Assembly: GCA_002869065.1 (NCBI GenBank)
Contig: PKTR01000004.1
Span: 186,001 to 250,000 of the forward strand
Direction: 5' to 3'
DNA length: 64,000 nucleotides
Source of the DNA: Hyphomicrobiales bacterium
GTDB lineage: Bacteria; Pseudomonadota; Alphaproteobacteria; Rhizobiales; Rhodobiaceae
In this document: positions 1-8,650 of the stretch, piece by piece
How the letters are laid out: every line of letters starts with the position of its first letter
Position numbering within the stretch: position 1 is the stretch's first letter
The notes under the pieces: generated by a model
Told to the model about the DNA's origin: nothing
What the model saw: the letters and a program-made list of their open reading frames with translations, nothing else
Database searches by the model: none
Translations under genes and position numbers: made by a program

Positions 1-1783
1 CGATCAGATCGAGTTTCGGCCACAGGTTCCGCACCATGTATTCCTGACCCTTGGCCTGGTTCAGGAAGTTGCCGCGGTAGGCGATGAGGACTTTCGGGTC
101 CCGGCCATCGCGCGGATAGATCGGCATCTGACCGCTTTCCAGGCCGGCGCGCAGATAGGCGGCCGTGTCAATGCCTTCGTTCTCCATCGCGTCGTAGACT
201 TCGCTGTGGTAGTAGCACCAGATCGTGGTCTGGCAGACGCGGTGCTTGGCCAGCGAGTTCGGGAACGACAGCGCGGCGACACCCGGCAGGGCGGTCGGCT
301 TCCATTGCCCGACATAGTGGTTAACGCCGCCGCCGTTCTTGCCGTCGTTGCCGGTCAGCGCCGACAGGAAATGGAACGTCCGCAGCACGACGTCGGAATA
401 GTACCAGTGGTTGGTGCCACCACCAGTGATGATCATCGACGGTGTTTCGGTCGCGTAGAGGTCTGCCAGCCGAACGACCATGTCGGCGGGCACACCGGTG
501 ATCTCGTTCACCTGCGCCGGGGTGTACGATCCCATGATCTTTTCCGAGAAGACGTCGAACACCGGTCGCACGTCGATGGCCGTGCCGTCCTTCAGCTGGA
601 CCGAGAAGGTACCCTGGAGGGCGGGCTCGACCTCGCCGAGGGCGATGTGGCCGTCCGGGAAGGTCAGGGTGTTGCGGCCGAAGAACGGCGGCTGGATTGG
701 CGGGGCCTTCTCCGGTTCCTCGCCCCAGCTGCCCTTCGTCAGCACCGGCTTCATCTGCTTCGTGCACCAGACGTAGAACTTGCCGTCCGAACCGCCTTCG
801 ACCACGTCCGCTTCGCGCAGGAACATGCCGGTGTCGTTCCGCACGAGGAACGGCATGTCGGTCTGTTCCTTGATGTTCGCGGCGTCGAACTTGCCGGCCT
901 TGATGATCTGGTGGGCCATGCCGAGGGCCAACGCCGCGTCGGTGCCGGGTTTCGGATGGATCCACAGGTCGGCCTTGATCGACGTCGAGTTGTAGTCCGG
1001 CGAGATGCTGACGACCGTTGAACCGTTGAGCGCCGCTTCGTAGATGTAGTGCGCATCGGGAATGCGGGTGGTCGCCGGATTAGCGCCCCAGACAAAGATC
1101 GTCTTGGCGTTGTACCAGTCGGCGGTCTCGCAGGTATCGCCCTGGATGCCGCAGGTCTGGGTCGTGCCGGTCGGAGGGTCGGCGTACCAGTCGAAGAAAG
1201 TGTGAGTGTGAGCGCCGATATAGTGCGCGAACCGATGGCCAGCTGAGAATGAAATCGGCGACACCGCCGGAACCGGCGTGTAGACGCTGATGCAATCGGG
1301 GGCTTCGTCGCGGATCGTGTCGACGATCTTGTCGGCGATCATCTCCAGCGCTTCGTCCCAGGTCGCGCGCCGCCACTTGCCTTCGCCACGTTCACCGGCT
1401 CGGATCAGCGGGTATTTCACCCGATGGGCACTCTACATGTAGTCCGAAGCGCACGACCCCTTGTTGCAGCCGCGCGGATTGTATTCCGGAACGCCGTCGA
1501 AGGTTGGAATATCCTTCGACTGCCCCTCGCGCAGGACGATGCCGGCCTTCGTATAGACGAAATGCGGGCAAGAACCAGTGCAGTTGAGGTGGTGGGTGCC
1601 GCGGGTCTTGGCATCCCAAGACCATTGATCGCGGTGCAGGTTTTCCCAGCCGCTATAGTCGTGCTGCACCATCGGGTCGCTCATGGCAGCGAGCGTCCTG
1701 AAAGCAAATCCGCTGCCGAAGGAGGCGCCCAAGCAGGTGGCGCTTGCACCTGTCAGGAAGGTTCTTCGCGTTGTCTTCGACAC
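1..1783 (-). pseudogene. pcrA: Perchlorate reductase alpha subunit (PcrA-like), amber-interrupted and partial
   Basis: Type II DMSO-reductase-family molybdopterin protein that would reduce perchlorate/chlorate in the periplasm. It starts at a GTG preceded by AGGAGGT, followed by a twin-arginine signal (TTRRTFLTG). The FS0 motif is intact (H-x3-C in HHLNCTGSC, then NPRGCNKGSC), and so is the molybdenum-ligand Asp (TFFDWYAD). The text resembles PcrA of Azospira/Dechloromonas through GGGTNHWYYSDV and NQAKGQ. Codon 117 is TAG (1433-1435), within DYM-stop-SAHRVKYPLIR where relatives read DYMYGPHRIKYPLIR. I translated the remaining 477 codons to the window edge and found no second stop or frameshift. 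The 3' part of the gene lies outside the window. It is a recent pseudogene, a readthrough gene, or a sequencing error; its family is clear. Confidence 0.85.
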
Positions 1784-1915
1784 TTCCCTACCTCCTTTTC
1801 GTCGCCGGAGGCGTATTTCTCGAGTAATTTCGCCCCGTAGCGTTGATGACCTGCGGATTGGTTAGCTATCGAGTCGCGATGGAAAGCCGACCCGTCGCGA
1901 CGACAGATGGAGGAC

Positions 1916-1957
1916 AGGATGGTGCCGATCGGCAACCCGAGTGTGATTGCGATCACA
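1916..1957 (-). promoter_or_regulatory. CRP/FNR-type operator with class II promoter geometry upstream of pcrA
   Basis: TGTGATTGCGATCACA (1942-1957) is a perfect TGTGAT-N4-ATCACA inverted repeat, extended by one more matched pair (GTGTGAT...ATCACAC). On the minus strand a -10-like CATCCT lies at 1921-1916, 31 nt centre to centre. That spacing is expected if the operator is centred near -41.5. The same arrangement precedes cld. The start would be about 125 nt upstream of the pcrA GTG. The site is seen directly; activation by the local FNR-type protein is inferred. Confidence 0.7.
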
Positions 1958-2063
1958 CAGCGCGAAATAATGGGGGTTATTGCGACCGAACGAGGTCGCA
2001 GCGAGGGCCGCGCGTCGTGGCGTCCCGCCGTTCCTTCGAAGAATCGAAAACGCTCGGCGCCGA

Positions 2064-3254
2064 TCAGCCGTCGGCGTCGTCGCCGTAAAGCGGCAGCGTG
2101 AAGTGGAAGGCGACGCCTTTCAAGTCGTTCAGGTTTTCCGCGCTAATCCGACCGCCCTGCAATTCGACGAGGTGGCGGGCAATGGCGAGACCAAGGCCGG
2201 CATGGCACTGATGGCCGGAACTGCTGTGGGTCGTGAAGAACGACTCGAACAGGTGCGGCAGATCAGAAGACGGAATGCGGGCTCCTTCATTGACCACCGA
2301 CACCATGGCAAATCCATCTTTGGCGGCCGCACGTATGGTTACCCGGTCGCCGCTACTCGAGAACTGAAGCGCGTTGTCGAGAATATGATCGAAAATCCGT
2401 TCGGTTGCGCCCACATCGCCGGCAACGAATGGCATCTGCGGCATCGTCGCGAGGTAGATCGACGTTCCATGCCGGTCTGCGTGAGCCAGGTGCTTTTGCG
2501 CGATATCGTTGATGAGCTCGTCGATCGCGAACGCTTCCCTTTGGAGTGCGACGTCACCGGCTTCCAACGCCGCCAGCTGGAACATGTTCGAGACGATCTT
2601 TTCCACCGACCGGACCTGCAGAAGGGCGATGTTGACGTATTCGCACCGCTGCTCCTGGGTCATCTGCTCCCGCTTCATCTGTAGTGTCTCCAGATAGCCA
2701 TAGGCCGACGCAAGCGGGCTGCGCAGCTCATGCGAAAGCTGAGAAATCAATCGGCGGCGCAGGTCATTCTTTCGACCGTACTGTGCCGTCCAGTCATCGA
2801 GCGCGGCGGAAATCCGATCGAGTCTTTCCTCGAGCCGGTCGTGTTCCGCCGCCCCGGTGCGCCCGCCCGTGGCCAACGGCCCTCCAACTGCTGCGAGGTG
2901 CTGCTCCAATGCCCGCACCCTATTCGAAAGGCGCCCGAGACGGCGGGCGGTTGCCCACAGCGCCGCCAACCCAACCGTGAGCCCGACGACAAATCCGAGT
3001 CCCCAATACCACCCGCTGTCCCATCCGATCGCGCCGGCCGAAATGGTCGCCGCCAAAACGGGCTGGGCCGCGGACAGGTCGGGTATCGCGCCGGCAAACA
3101 CCGCCAAGCCGCAAAGCCCGGCGTATCCGTCGACCGGGGCGAAGGCGGCCACGATCGCCGGTTCATAGGTATCGAACGGCAAGAACAGGGAAGCCAATTT
3201 CGCGGTGAACAATTCGACAGGCAATAGCGCTTCGACAGACAGACAACAGGTCAT
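2064..3254 (-). CDS. Membrane sensor histidine kinase (partner of the OmpR-type regulator)
   Basis: 396-residue sensor kinase that would autophosphorylate on His and pass phosphate to the regulator just upstream. The N-terminal 75 residues contain a hydrophobic stretch. A transmembrane segment follows around residues 81-103 (GWYWGLGFVVGLTVGLAALW), then a short coiled linker. The H-box is LISQLSHELRSPLAS, the N-box HILDNALQFS, an F-box LPHLFESFFT and the G-box GLGLAIARHL. No PAS domain is visible. ATG 3254 lies four bases after the TAG stop of the regulator, so the two are translationally coupled. The next gene downstream is the broken pcrA, 280 bp away. The signal is unknown; location in the island suggests oxyanion or redox sensing, which is inference. 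Confidence 0.9.
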   Translation of the reverse strand: MTCCLSVEALLPVELFTAKLASLFLPFDTYEPAIVAAFAPVDGYAGLCGLAVFAGAIPDLSAAQPVLAATISAGAIGWDSGWYWGLGFVVGLTVGLAALWATARRLGRLSNRVRALEQHLAAVGGPLATGGRTGAAEHDRLEERLDRISAALDDWTAQYGRKNDLRRRLISQLSHELRSPLASAYGYLETLQMKREQMTQEQRCEYVNIALLQVRSVEKIVSNMFQLAALEAGDVALQREAFAIDELINDIAQKHLAHADRHGTSIYLATMPQMPFVAGDVGATERIFDHILDNALQFSSSGDRVTIRAAAKDGFAMVSVVNEGARIPSSDLPHLFESFFTTHSSSGHQCHAGLGLAIARHLVELQGGRISAENLNDLKGVAFHFTLPLYGDDADG

Positions 3255-3257
3255 CGA

Positions 3258-3974
3258 CTAGTCGGCCATTTTATACCCGCAACCCCAAATCGTTTTTATG
3301 AAGACGGGGTTCTTCGGATCCCGCTCGATCTTGGCGCGCAGGCGATTGATGTGGGTATTGACGGTGTGTTCGTATCCCTCGAAGGCGTATCCCCATACCT
3401 GCTCGAGAAGTTCTATGCGGCTGTATACCCGGCCCGGATTGCGGGCAAAGTGCAGCAGGAGTTCGAACTCGCGGGCGGTCAGATAGATTGCCTTTTCATT
3501 CACGGCAACCTGCCGCTTCTGAATATCGATATGGATGCTGCCGACATCGATCAGATGCGCTGCACTGCCTTCTTGTGCCGGATTTTCGGCGGCAATCCTG
3601 GCGGCTGCATCGATCCGCCGGAACAGCGCGTTGACCCGTGCGATGAACTCGCGAATGCTGAAGGGCTTGGTCATGTAGTCGTCTGCGCCGATTTCCAGGC
3701 CCAGGACCCGATCGAGTTCGGATGCCTTTGCCGTGAGAATCAGGATCGAGACGGTTCGATCAAATTCGCGGATCATCCGACAGATACTCAGGCCGTCGAG
3801 AACCGGCAGCATCAGATCGAGCACCACCAGACGGAACCGGCCGGCCTTGAACCGTTCGAGCCCGGTGTCGCCGGAGTGTTCGATGGTGACATCGTAACCG
3901 CTGTCGCGCAGATGTATGGCGATCAACGACGCGATGTCCTTGTTGTCCTCGATGATCAATACCGAACGCGGCAT
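3258..3974 (-). CDS. OmpR/PhoB-family response regulator
   Basis: 238-residue two-domain regulator. The receiver domain (residues 1-120) has the acidic pair ED at 9-10, phospho-acceptor Asp53 (VVLDLM) and the conserved Lys in YMTKPF. The C-terminal winged helix (about 140-235) has the usual LTAREFELL and VNTHINRLRAKIE motifs. An AAGGG Shine-Dalgarno precedes the ATG. It is the first gene of a two-gene operon with the histidine kinase. Known perchlorate islands of Azospira and Dechloromonas use a sigma-54-type regulator with a PAS protein, so this pair is a different regulatory solution in a comparable position. The target genes cannot be read from the sequence. Confidence 0.92.
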   Translation of the reverse strand: MPRSVLIIEDNKDIASLIAIHLRDSGYDVTIEHSGDTGLERFKAGRFRLVVLDLMLPVLDGLSICRMIREFDRTVSILILTAKASELDRVLGLEIGADDYMTKPFSIREFIARVNALFRRIDAAARIAAENPAQEGSAAHLIDVGSIHIDIQKRQVAVNEKAIYLTAREFELLLHFARNPGRVYSRIELLEQVWGYAFEGYEHTVNTHINRLRAKIERDPKNPVFIKTIWGCGYKMAD

Positions 3975-4046
3975 ATCGGCCCTTTATTGGCGCCAAACGA
4001 TTCAAGTCCGATTATTCCACGCCGGCTCGCCGATGAACAGCGTGAT

Positions 4047-4058
4047 CCCCCCCCCCCC
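4047..4058. repeat. Homopolymeric C12 tract
   Basis: Twelve consecutive C residues flanked by GAT on both sides (GTGAT-C12-GATT). The tract lies 73 bases upstream of the response-regulator start, in the 386-bp gap between that gene and the FNR-type gene. Tracts of this length can vary by slippage, and they are also a common source of sequencing error. No other tract like it was noticed in the window. Confidence 0.8.
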
Positions 4059-4360
4059 GATTGGCGACCGCAGCGCCGAACGCAGGTCACTTTCGCAATG
4101 GCACCGATTGGCGCCCGGCGGGCCTTCCCCCGTGCGGGCCATCATGGCGGACATAGCCGCCCGATTCAGGCTTTTGTCCTCCCCTGCTGCCGGTCACCAT
4201 ACGAATGCCGGCATCGCGGGACCCATCGGTGAGGACAGGCCGGCAAGGACATGAACACGTTGCACGTTGAATTTGCCGTTTGTCCAGCGCGGTCGCGGAT
4301 GGCGGGAATTCCACCGCCACCTCGGCTCCCCTGGTTGGGTATCGAAACCGCCGGCGGCCC

Positions 4361-5125
4361 CTATGCGTCGTACTGGCGAGGAGCGTCGATCCGTCCCGAT
4401 TGCTGCGGGTTGACGGACGACGTAACGATCTCGGAGTCGACGAGATTGGCCAACCGCCGGATATTCCGAATTGCATGGGTCTGACGGTTGAGGACGCTGA
4501 TGTAACCCTCGTCGCGCAACTGAGAAAACGCCCGGCTGACGGTCTCGCGCTTGAGGCCGAGGTAATCGGCGACATCGGAGCGCGTCATCGGCAATTCGAT
4601 CAAGCATTCGCGGTCGCAATAGATGCCCGACCGTTCGGCAATGTCGAGCAGGAAATAGATCACCCGGTCCAAGGGTTTGCGCAATACCAGTATCCGCTGC
4701 CAGAGCTCGGCGTGGTTGTTCTCCCAGATCGCCGATGCGAGCAGCACCCGGTCGATGCCGGGAAATGGCGCTTCAGCCTGCCGATGCCACTGATAAGCGA
4801 TATCGCAGATCTTGACGTCGGTCAGCGCGATCGTCGTACATTTGGGAATCTCGGCCCACGGCTGCAGTTTCAGGAATTCGCCCGGATAGACGAATTTGTG
4901 GATGAACTGCTCGCCGTTTCTCGTGTAGTCGAAAACTTTGACGATACCGGAAATGACGATCCGCAATCCGTAGGTTTCAGTGGTATTGGACGTGATGCAG
5001 TCGCCACTGCCCAGGCGACGACGCAGTACCCATCGCGATTTCGAACAGGTCTCCGTTCCATCGAAACACGCCCGGATCGGACACCGGCAGGAGCACATCC
5101 CAAGGCGAGCAAGATCAGGACTCAT
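4361..5125 (-). CDS. FNR-type transcriptional regulator (Crp/Fnr family)
   Basis: 254-residue Crp/Fnr protein. The N terminus holds an unusual cysteine cluster (CSCRCPIRAC, Cys11, 13, 15 and 20, plus Cys27), and a central Cys107 (VKICDI) matches the fourth ligand position of FNR. An oxygen-sensing Fe-S cluster is therefore plausible. A cyclic-nucleotide-like beta-roll is followed by a dimer helix and a helix-turn-helix (TRSDVADYLGLKRETVSRAF). The recognition helix RETVSR keeps Glu194, Ser197 and Arg198 of FNR but also has Arg193, at the position where CRP uses Arg180. It sits inside the island, and two matching operators lie upstream of pcrA and cld. The first ATG, after GAAAAGAAG, was taken as the start. 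Confidence 0.9.
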   Translation of the reverse strand: MSPDLARLGMCSCRCPIRACFDGTETCSKSRWVLRRRLGSGDCITSNTTETYGLRIVISGIVKVFDYTRNGEQFIHKFVYPGEFLKLQPWAEIPKCTTIALTDVKICDIAYQWHRQAEAPFPGIDRVLLASAIWENNHAELWQRILVLRKPLDRVIYFLLDIAERSGIYCDRECLIELPMTRSDVADYLGLKRETVSRAFSQLRDEGYISVLNRQTHAIRNIRRLANLVDSEIVTSSVNPQQSGRIDAPRQYDA

Positions 5126-5191
5126 AGCTTCTTTTCCACTTTATTGCGGTTATCTTAGACTGTTCGATTCTTGAACGATGTTTATCTTGGT

Positions 5192-5827
5192 CTATTTGGG
5201 CGTATTTCCAGCTGGTTTTCCGCCTCCATTAAGCAAATCAAGGTCAAGCCCAAGACTACTGTCCAGCGCCTTGGCTTCCTTGGGCAGTTGATGGGCGATA
5301 CCCTTGTGGCACTCGATGCAGGTCTTCTTCTGTTCGGCCGCATCTTTCATTTTTTCCGATGCGGCGCGGCGCTGCTTTTCCCAGTGCATCGAATCGTAGG
5401 CATGGCAATTCCGGCATTCGTGCGAGTCGTTCGCTTCCATTTGCGCCCAGACGCGCTTGGCCATTTCGAAGCGCATCGCTTCGAACTTCTCCGGCGTGTC
5501 GATTGTCCCGACCACCCAGTGATACAGCTCGTTGCTCGCCTGGATCTTGCGCCTGAGTTTCGGGACCCATTCCTTCGGGACGTGGCAATCGGAGCAGATC
5601 GCCCGCACACCGGAAGCGTATGAGTAGTGCGGACTGGTCATGTATTCCTGTGCCACGGTCTGCCGCATTTCATGGCACGCAATGCAGAATTCGAGCGTAT
5701 TGGTGTATTCCATGAAGGTGTTGAACCCACCCCAGAACACAACACCGCCGATACCCCCGCAAACGAATGCCAGGGATACCAGCACCGCAACAGGCCACTT
5801 CTTGATATTCTGTAAGAATGGCGGCAT
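5192..5827 (-). CDS. NapC/NirT-family tetraheme c-type cytochrome (quinol dehydrogenase)
   Basis: Membrane-anchored cytochrome that oxidises quinol and passes electrons to periplasmic carriers. From MPPFLQN it has one N-terminal transmembrane helix (WPVAVLVSLAFVCGGIGGVV) and four CXXCH haem sites: CIACH, CSDCH, CRNCH and CIECH. This is the standard NapC/NirT arrangement. The start at 5827 has GGTGGAG six bases upstream; an earlier in-frame Met at 5854 lacks a ribosome site. Perchlorate islands of other Proteobacteria carry a comparable gene (pcrQ), and here it lies between the FNR gene and the hybrid kinase. It most likely feeds the monoheme cytochrome and the Mo enzyme encoded upstream; that pairing is inferred from position. 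Confidence 0.9.
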   Translation of the reverse strand: MPPFLQNIKKWPVAVLVSLAFVCGGIGGVVFWGGFNTFMEYTNTLEFCIACHEMRQTVAQEYMTSPHYSYASGVRAICSDCHVPKEWVPKLRRKIQASNELYHWVVGTIDTPEKFEAMRFEMAKRVWAQMEANDSHECRNCHAYDSMHWEKQRRAASEKMKDAAEQKKTCIECHKGIAHQLPKEAKALDSSLGLDLDLLNGGGKPAGNTPK

Positions 5828-6189
5828 GCGACGCTCCACCAAGCGCTTTGACATACCAATTGGACGAAGATTGCTCGGATTTTCTGGACCGAGAATACGA
5901 AGTGGGAACTGTCGTGGTCGCAAAGCCTTTCGTTCGCATTGCCCACCCGATCCGAGAATCCCGTCGAGAATGAGAGGGCCGATAGATCACGTATTGCCCA
6001 GCGCCTCCCTCGCCCGTTCTGCGCCGATACCGATTTCCGCTTTTTCGGGTTCATCCGGCACGGCCAACCTTGCCGCAGCCGGACGTGACCGCTCGAATAC
6101 CGGCCAGCACCTTGTTTCGAACAGGACTGTAAAGATGAAAATTCTCGTGGTGATAACGTAGAAATCACATTTTGATAACGCGATTGCGT

Positions 6190-7770
6190 TCAGTCGTGGC
6201 CGCTACTATTCCCTGCTTCGCCGTCATAAACGAAACGCAATCCCAAGTGTTTCGCCAGAAGATTCACAATGTCGTCTTCGCGGTAGGGCTTGCAGAGGAA
6301 GTCATCGCACCCGGCAGCGCGAGCCCGCTGGCGTTCTTCGTCGAGCACGTGGGCGGTCATCGCGATGATTTTCGGCTGGGGATCGCCGCTGTTGGCTCGA
6401 ATGGCCCGCGTGGCCTGCAGTCCGTCCATCCCCGGCATCCGGACATCCATCCAAACCAGGTGTGGCCGCCATTCCTCGACCTGCACGATCGCCGACTGCC
6501 CGTCGCTGACTTCGCGCAGATCGAAATGAAAGCGCTCGAGGATCTGCCTTAAAAGCATGCGGTTCTCGAGTCGATCCTCGACGATCAGGACGCACAGGCG
6601 CGGTTGCCCTTCGGCCAAACCGATCGCCCGCCTCGGCGCCGCCGCCGGCGTCACGACTCGGGTTCCGACGCTGAGTTCGACCGGCACGTCGATGCGGAAC
6701 ACCGACCCCTTGTCGGGTTCGCTGACAACCTCGATCTGGCCGCCCATCAGGTCGATATAACGCCGGCAGATTGCCAGGCCCAGGCCGGCCCCCGAGCGCG
6801 CCGCCGGCAGAGATTTCCCCTGTTCGAACGGTAGGAAAACTCTGGCGATATCCTCCTCCAGAATGCCGACGCCGGTGTCCTCCACCTCAAATCGCAGGGT
6901 CGCCTTTTCCGGTTTTTCCCAGCGCAGAATACTGCAGGTTACCGAAACGCCGCCAGACTCGGTATACTTGACGGCATTTCCGACGATATTTATCAATATT
7001 TCTTGTATTTTTTCTTTGTCTGAGCGAACAATAATTGGCGCATTACTATTTACTACAATTTTTAGTTCGATATTTTTTTTATTGACCTGCAGTATACTAA
7101 TTGAATACACTAACTTCAGAATATCTTCTATATCAAATTCTGAATAGCTTAATTCTATTTTATTAGCTTCTATTCTTTCAAAATCGAGAATATTACCAAT
7201 TAATTTCACAAGATAATCGCCACTATTTATAATTATGCTAATTTTTTCTCTTAGTTCTTTATTTATATTTGGATCTGCATTGGCAAGTCGCGCAAATCCA
7301 AGGATTGCGTTAAGCGGCGTGCGCAATTCGTGACTCATGTTGGCCAGAAATTCACTCTTTGCGCTATTGGCGAATTCGGCTTGGGCCCGCGCCGCCTGAG
7401 CTTCTTCCTTGGCTAGGGTTTCGCGTTTACGCAATCGCAGCATCGCTTCGCCCATGATCGAGATCATCAGGCAATTGAGTACGAACACACTGACACCGAG
7501 CCAGTCCCGCTCGTCGTTGATAAACGGCATGTCGACGGGCGACCAAACGAGCACCAACAGAATGGTAAGGGCGATTGCCATCCCGCCGAACCAACCGCCA
7601 CCGATCAGTGCCGACAGCGTCACCGCGGGATAGAACGTAATCCACGGAACGCGCGCCTCAAGCGCGCCGAGTGGCCAGATTCGGGCAAGGGCAGCTATTC
7701 CGACAAAAAGCGCCGTCAGAAGGGCCATCCTGATGCATTTGCCAAGCCATAGCGGTGTGTGTATCGGCAC
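6190..7770 (-). CDS. Hybrid sensor histidine kinase (DUF4118-like sensor, HisKA, HATPase, receiver)
   Basis: About 526 residues from a GTG at 7770 preceded by AGGAGG and five bases; earlier starts (7827, 7908) lack a ribosome site. Hydrophobic helices in the first 110 residues resemble the KdpD-type DUF4118 region (PWITFYPAVTLSALIGGGWFGG). Then come a coiled linker, the H-box FLANMSHELRTPLNA, an ATPase domain (NIVGNAVKYTE, GAGLGLAICRRY) and a C-terminal receiver (LCVLIVED, VWMDVRMPGMDG, KPY). It has no DNA-binding domain, so it must hand phosphate to another protein. Bases 6975-7300, the end of HisKA and start of the ATPase domain, are very AT-rich (AAT, ATA and TTA codons) in an otherwise GC-rich gene, which suggests a mosaic origin. 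The signal is unknown. Confidence 0.88.
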   Translation of the reverse strand: MPIHTPLWLGKCIRMALLTALFVGIAALARIWPLGALEARVPWITFYPAVTLSALIGGGWFGGMAIALTILLVLVWSPVDMPFINDERDWLGVSVFVLNCLMISIMGEAMLRLRKRETLAKEEAQAARAQAEFANSAKSEFLANMSHELRTPLNAILGFARLANADPNINKELREKISIIINSGDYLVKLIGNILDFERIEANKIELSYSEFDIEDILKLVYSISILQVNKKNIELKIVVNSNAPIIVRSDKEKIQEILINIVGNAVKYTESGGVSVTCSILRWEKPEKATLRFEVEDTGVGILEEDIARVFLPFEQGKSLPAARSGAGLGLAICRRYIDLMGGQIEVVSEPDKGSVFRIDVPVELSVGTRVVTPAAAPRRAIGLAEGQPRLCVLIVEDRLENRMLLRQILERFHFDLREVSDGQSAIVQVEEWRPHLVWMDVRMPGMDGLQATRAIRANSGDPQPKIIAMTAHVLDEERQRARAAGCDDFLCKPYREDDIVNLLAKHLGLRFVYDGEAGNSSGHD

Positions 7771-8203
7771 GCCAACCTCCTGGTAGACCGCGCAGTGAAC
7801 TCGCACGACGCCTTGGCGGTTCGTCATCTGACGGAGATGCCCATATCGGCCCAAATGCCTCACCGGTTTCCATCGACAACCTTCGCTATTAAGGCTCCCT
7901 TCGAACAAACCGATACTGCTTGGTGCTAAATCATGAAACTGAAATCTGAGAAATTCGTTCTGCTATCTATTTCGGTCAGTGCCGTCCCCGGGGTAGATCG
8001 ACATCACCCGCAAGGAACGAACCGCCCCGAAAAGGCAGTCCGGCATTCCCGCCGAACTCAGAGTTGCCGCGCCGTCGGTCCGGCCGGGGCATTGGCAGGA
8101 CGAGGGGGGGATGTTCTTGTCCGCACAGGGACAAGTCCTGGTCGCGACCGTTGGTCTGACCGGCACGGGCAACAGTCGGCGAAAATGCCGGGCTCCATGG
8201 CCG
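7771..8203. other. Intergenic stretch, no gene recognised
   Basis: This 433-bp gap lies between the cytochrome c stop and the hybrid-kinase start. It holds the kinase ribosome-binding site near its left end and a short hairpin at 8116-8135 (CTTGTCC/GGACAAG) without a following T-run. Reading frames here have no protein-like composition. No operator of the TGTGAT-N4-ATCACA type is present. Confidence 0.6.
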
Positions 8204-8650
8204 TCATTGGTTCATCGGCGCTTTCCGCTGCAATGTGTTGACGAAGGCCAGGACGCTTTCCTGATCTTCCGCCGATAGAACGTAGGCAAATGACGGCATC
8301 ACGACGAGCGGCGGTTCGAGGTTCTTCAAGCCGTCGTGCAGGCTCGTGGCGATGGTATCCTTGCGTGCCTCCATGAATTCCGGGTCGGTCAGGTCGGGGA
8401 TGTACTGGTAGTCCTGCCACGAGTATTTCTTGAACCCGGCGCCGTCGCCGCGAACGCCGTGGCAGTTGACGCAATGGCGAACAAAGAGCATTTGCCCCCG
8501 CTCGACCGAGACCTCGCCACCCGACGACTTGAGACGTGGCATGGCCGGTTCCCAAACGACGTCCTGTGAGGATGCACCATCGGCGACTGCCATGCCGAGC
8601 AGCAGGGCTCCTGCTGCGAAAAACGCTACATTTTGGAAAATCGGTTTCAT
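8204..8650 (-). CDS. Monoheme cytochrome c, putative electron donor to the Mo enzyme
   Basis: 148-residue periplasmic cytochrome. It has a Sec signal peptide (FAAGALLLGMAVADGASS), one haem site CVNCH in HCVNCHGVRGDGAG, and a probable axial Met in VVMPSFAYVLS. These are class I cytochrome c features. ATG 8650 overlaps the chaperone stop (ATGA), so it is the last gene of the cld-alpha-beta-delta-cytochrome cluster. Perchlorate reductase operons usually carry a multihaem PcrC, and related type II enzymes have a haem-b gamma subunit. Neither is present here, and this small cytochrome is the obvious candidate to carry electrons from the tetraheme quinol dehydrogenase. That role is inferred from gene order. 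Confidence 0.88.
   Translation of the reverse strand: MKPIFQNVAFFAAGALLLGMAVADGASSQDVVWEPAMPRLKSSGGEVSVERGQMLFVRHCVNCHGVRGDGAGFKKYSWQDYQYIPDLTDPEFMEARKDTIATSLHDGLKNLEPPLVVMPSFAYVLSAEDQESVLAFVNTLQRKAPMNQ

Noticed and set aside
1433-1435. TAG codon as selenocysteine or pyrrolysine
   Set aside because: Selenocysteine uses TGA, no pylTSBCD genes are visible, and relatives have Tyr at this position. Tyr or Gln insertion by suppression remains possible but is not supported.
6155-6180. Possible third FNR-type site upstream of the tetraheme cytochrome (ATCACA near 6165-6170)
   Set aside because: The second half-site is missing or wrongly spaced, and the distance to the gene is about 340 bp.
8116-8135. 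CTTGTCC/GGACAAG hairpin as terminator of the cytochrome c operon
   Set aside because: The stem is only 7 bp, with no T-run on the minus strand after it.
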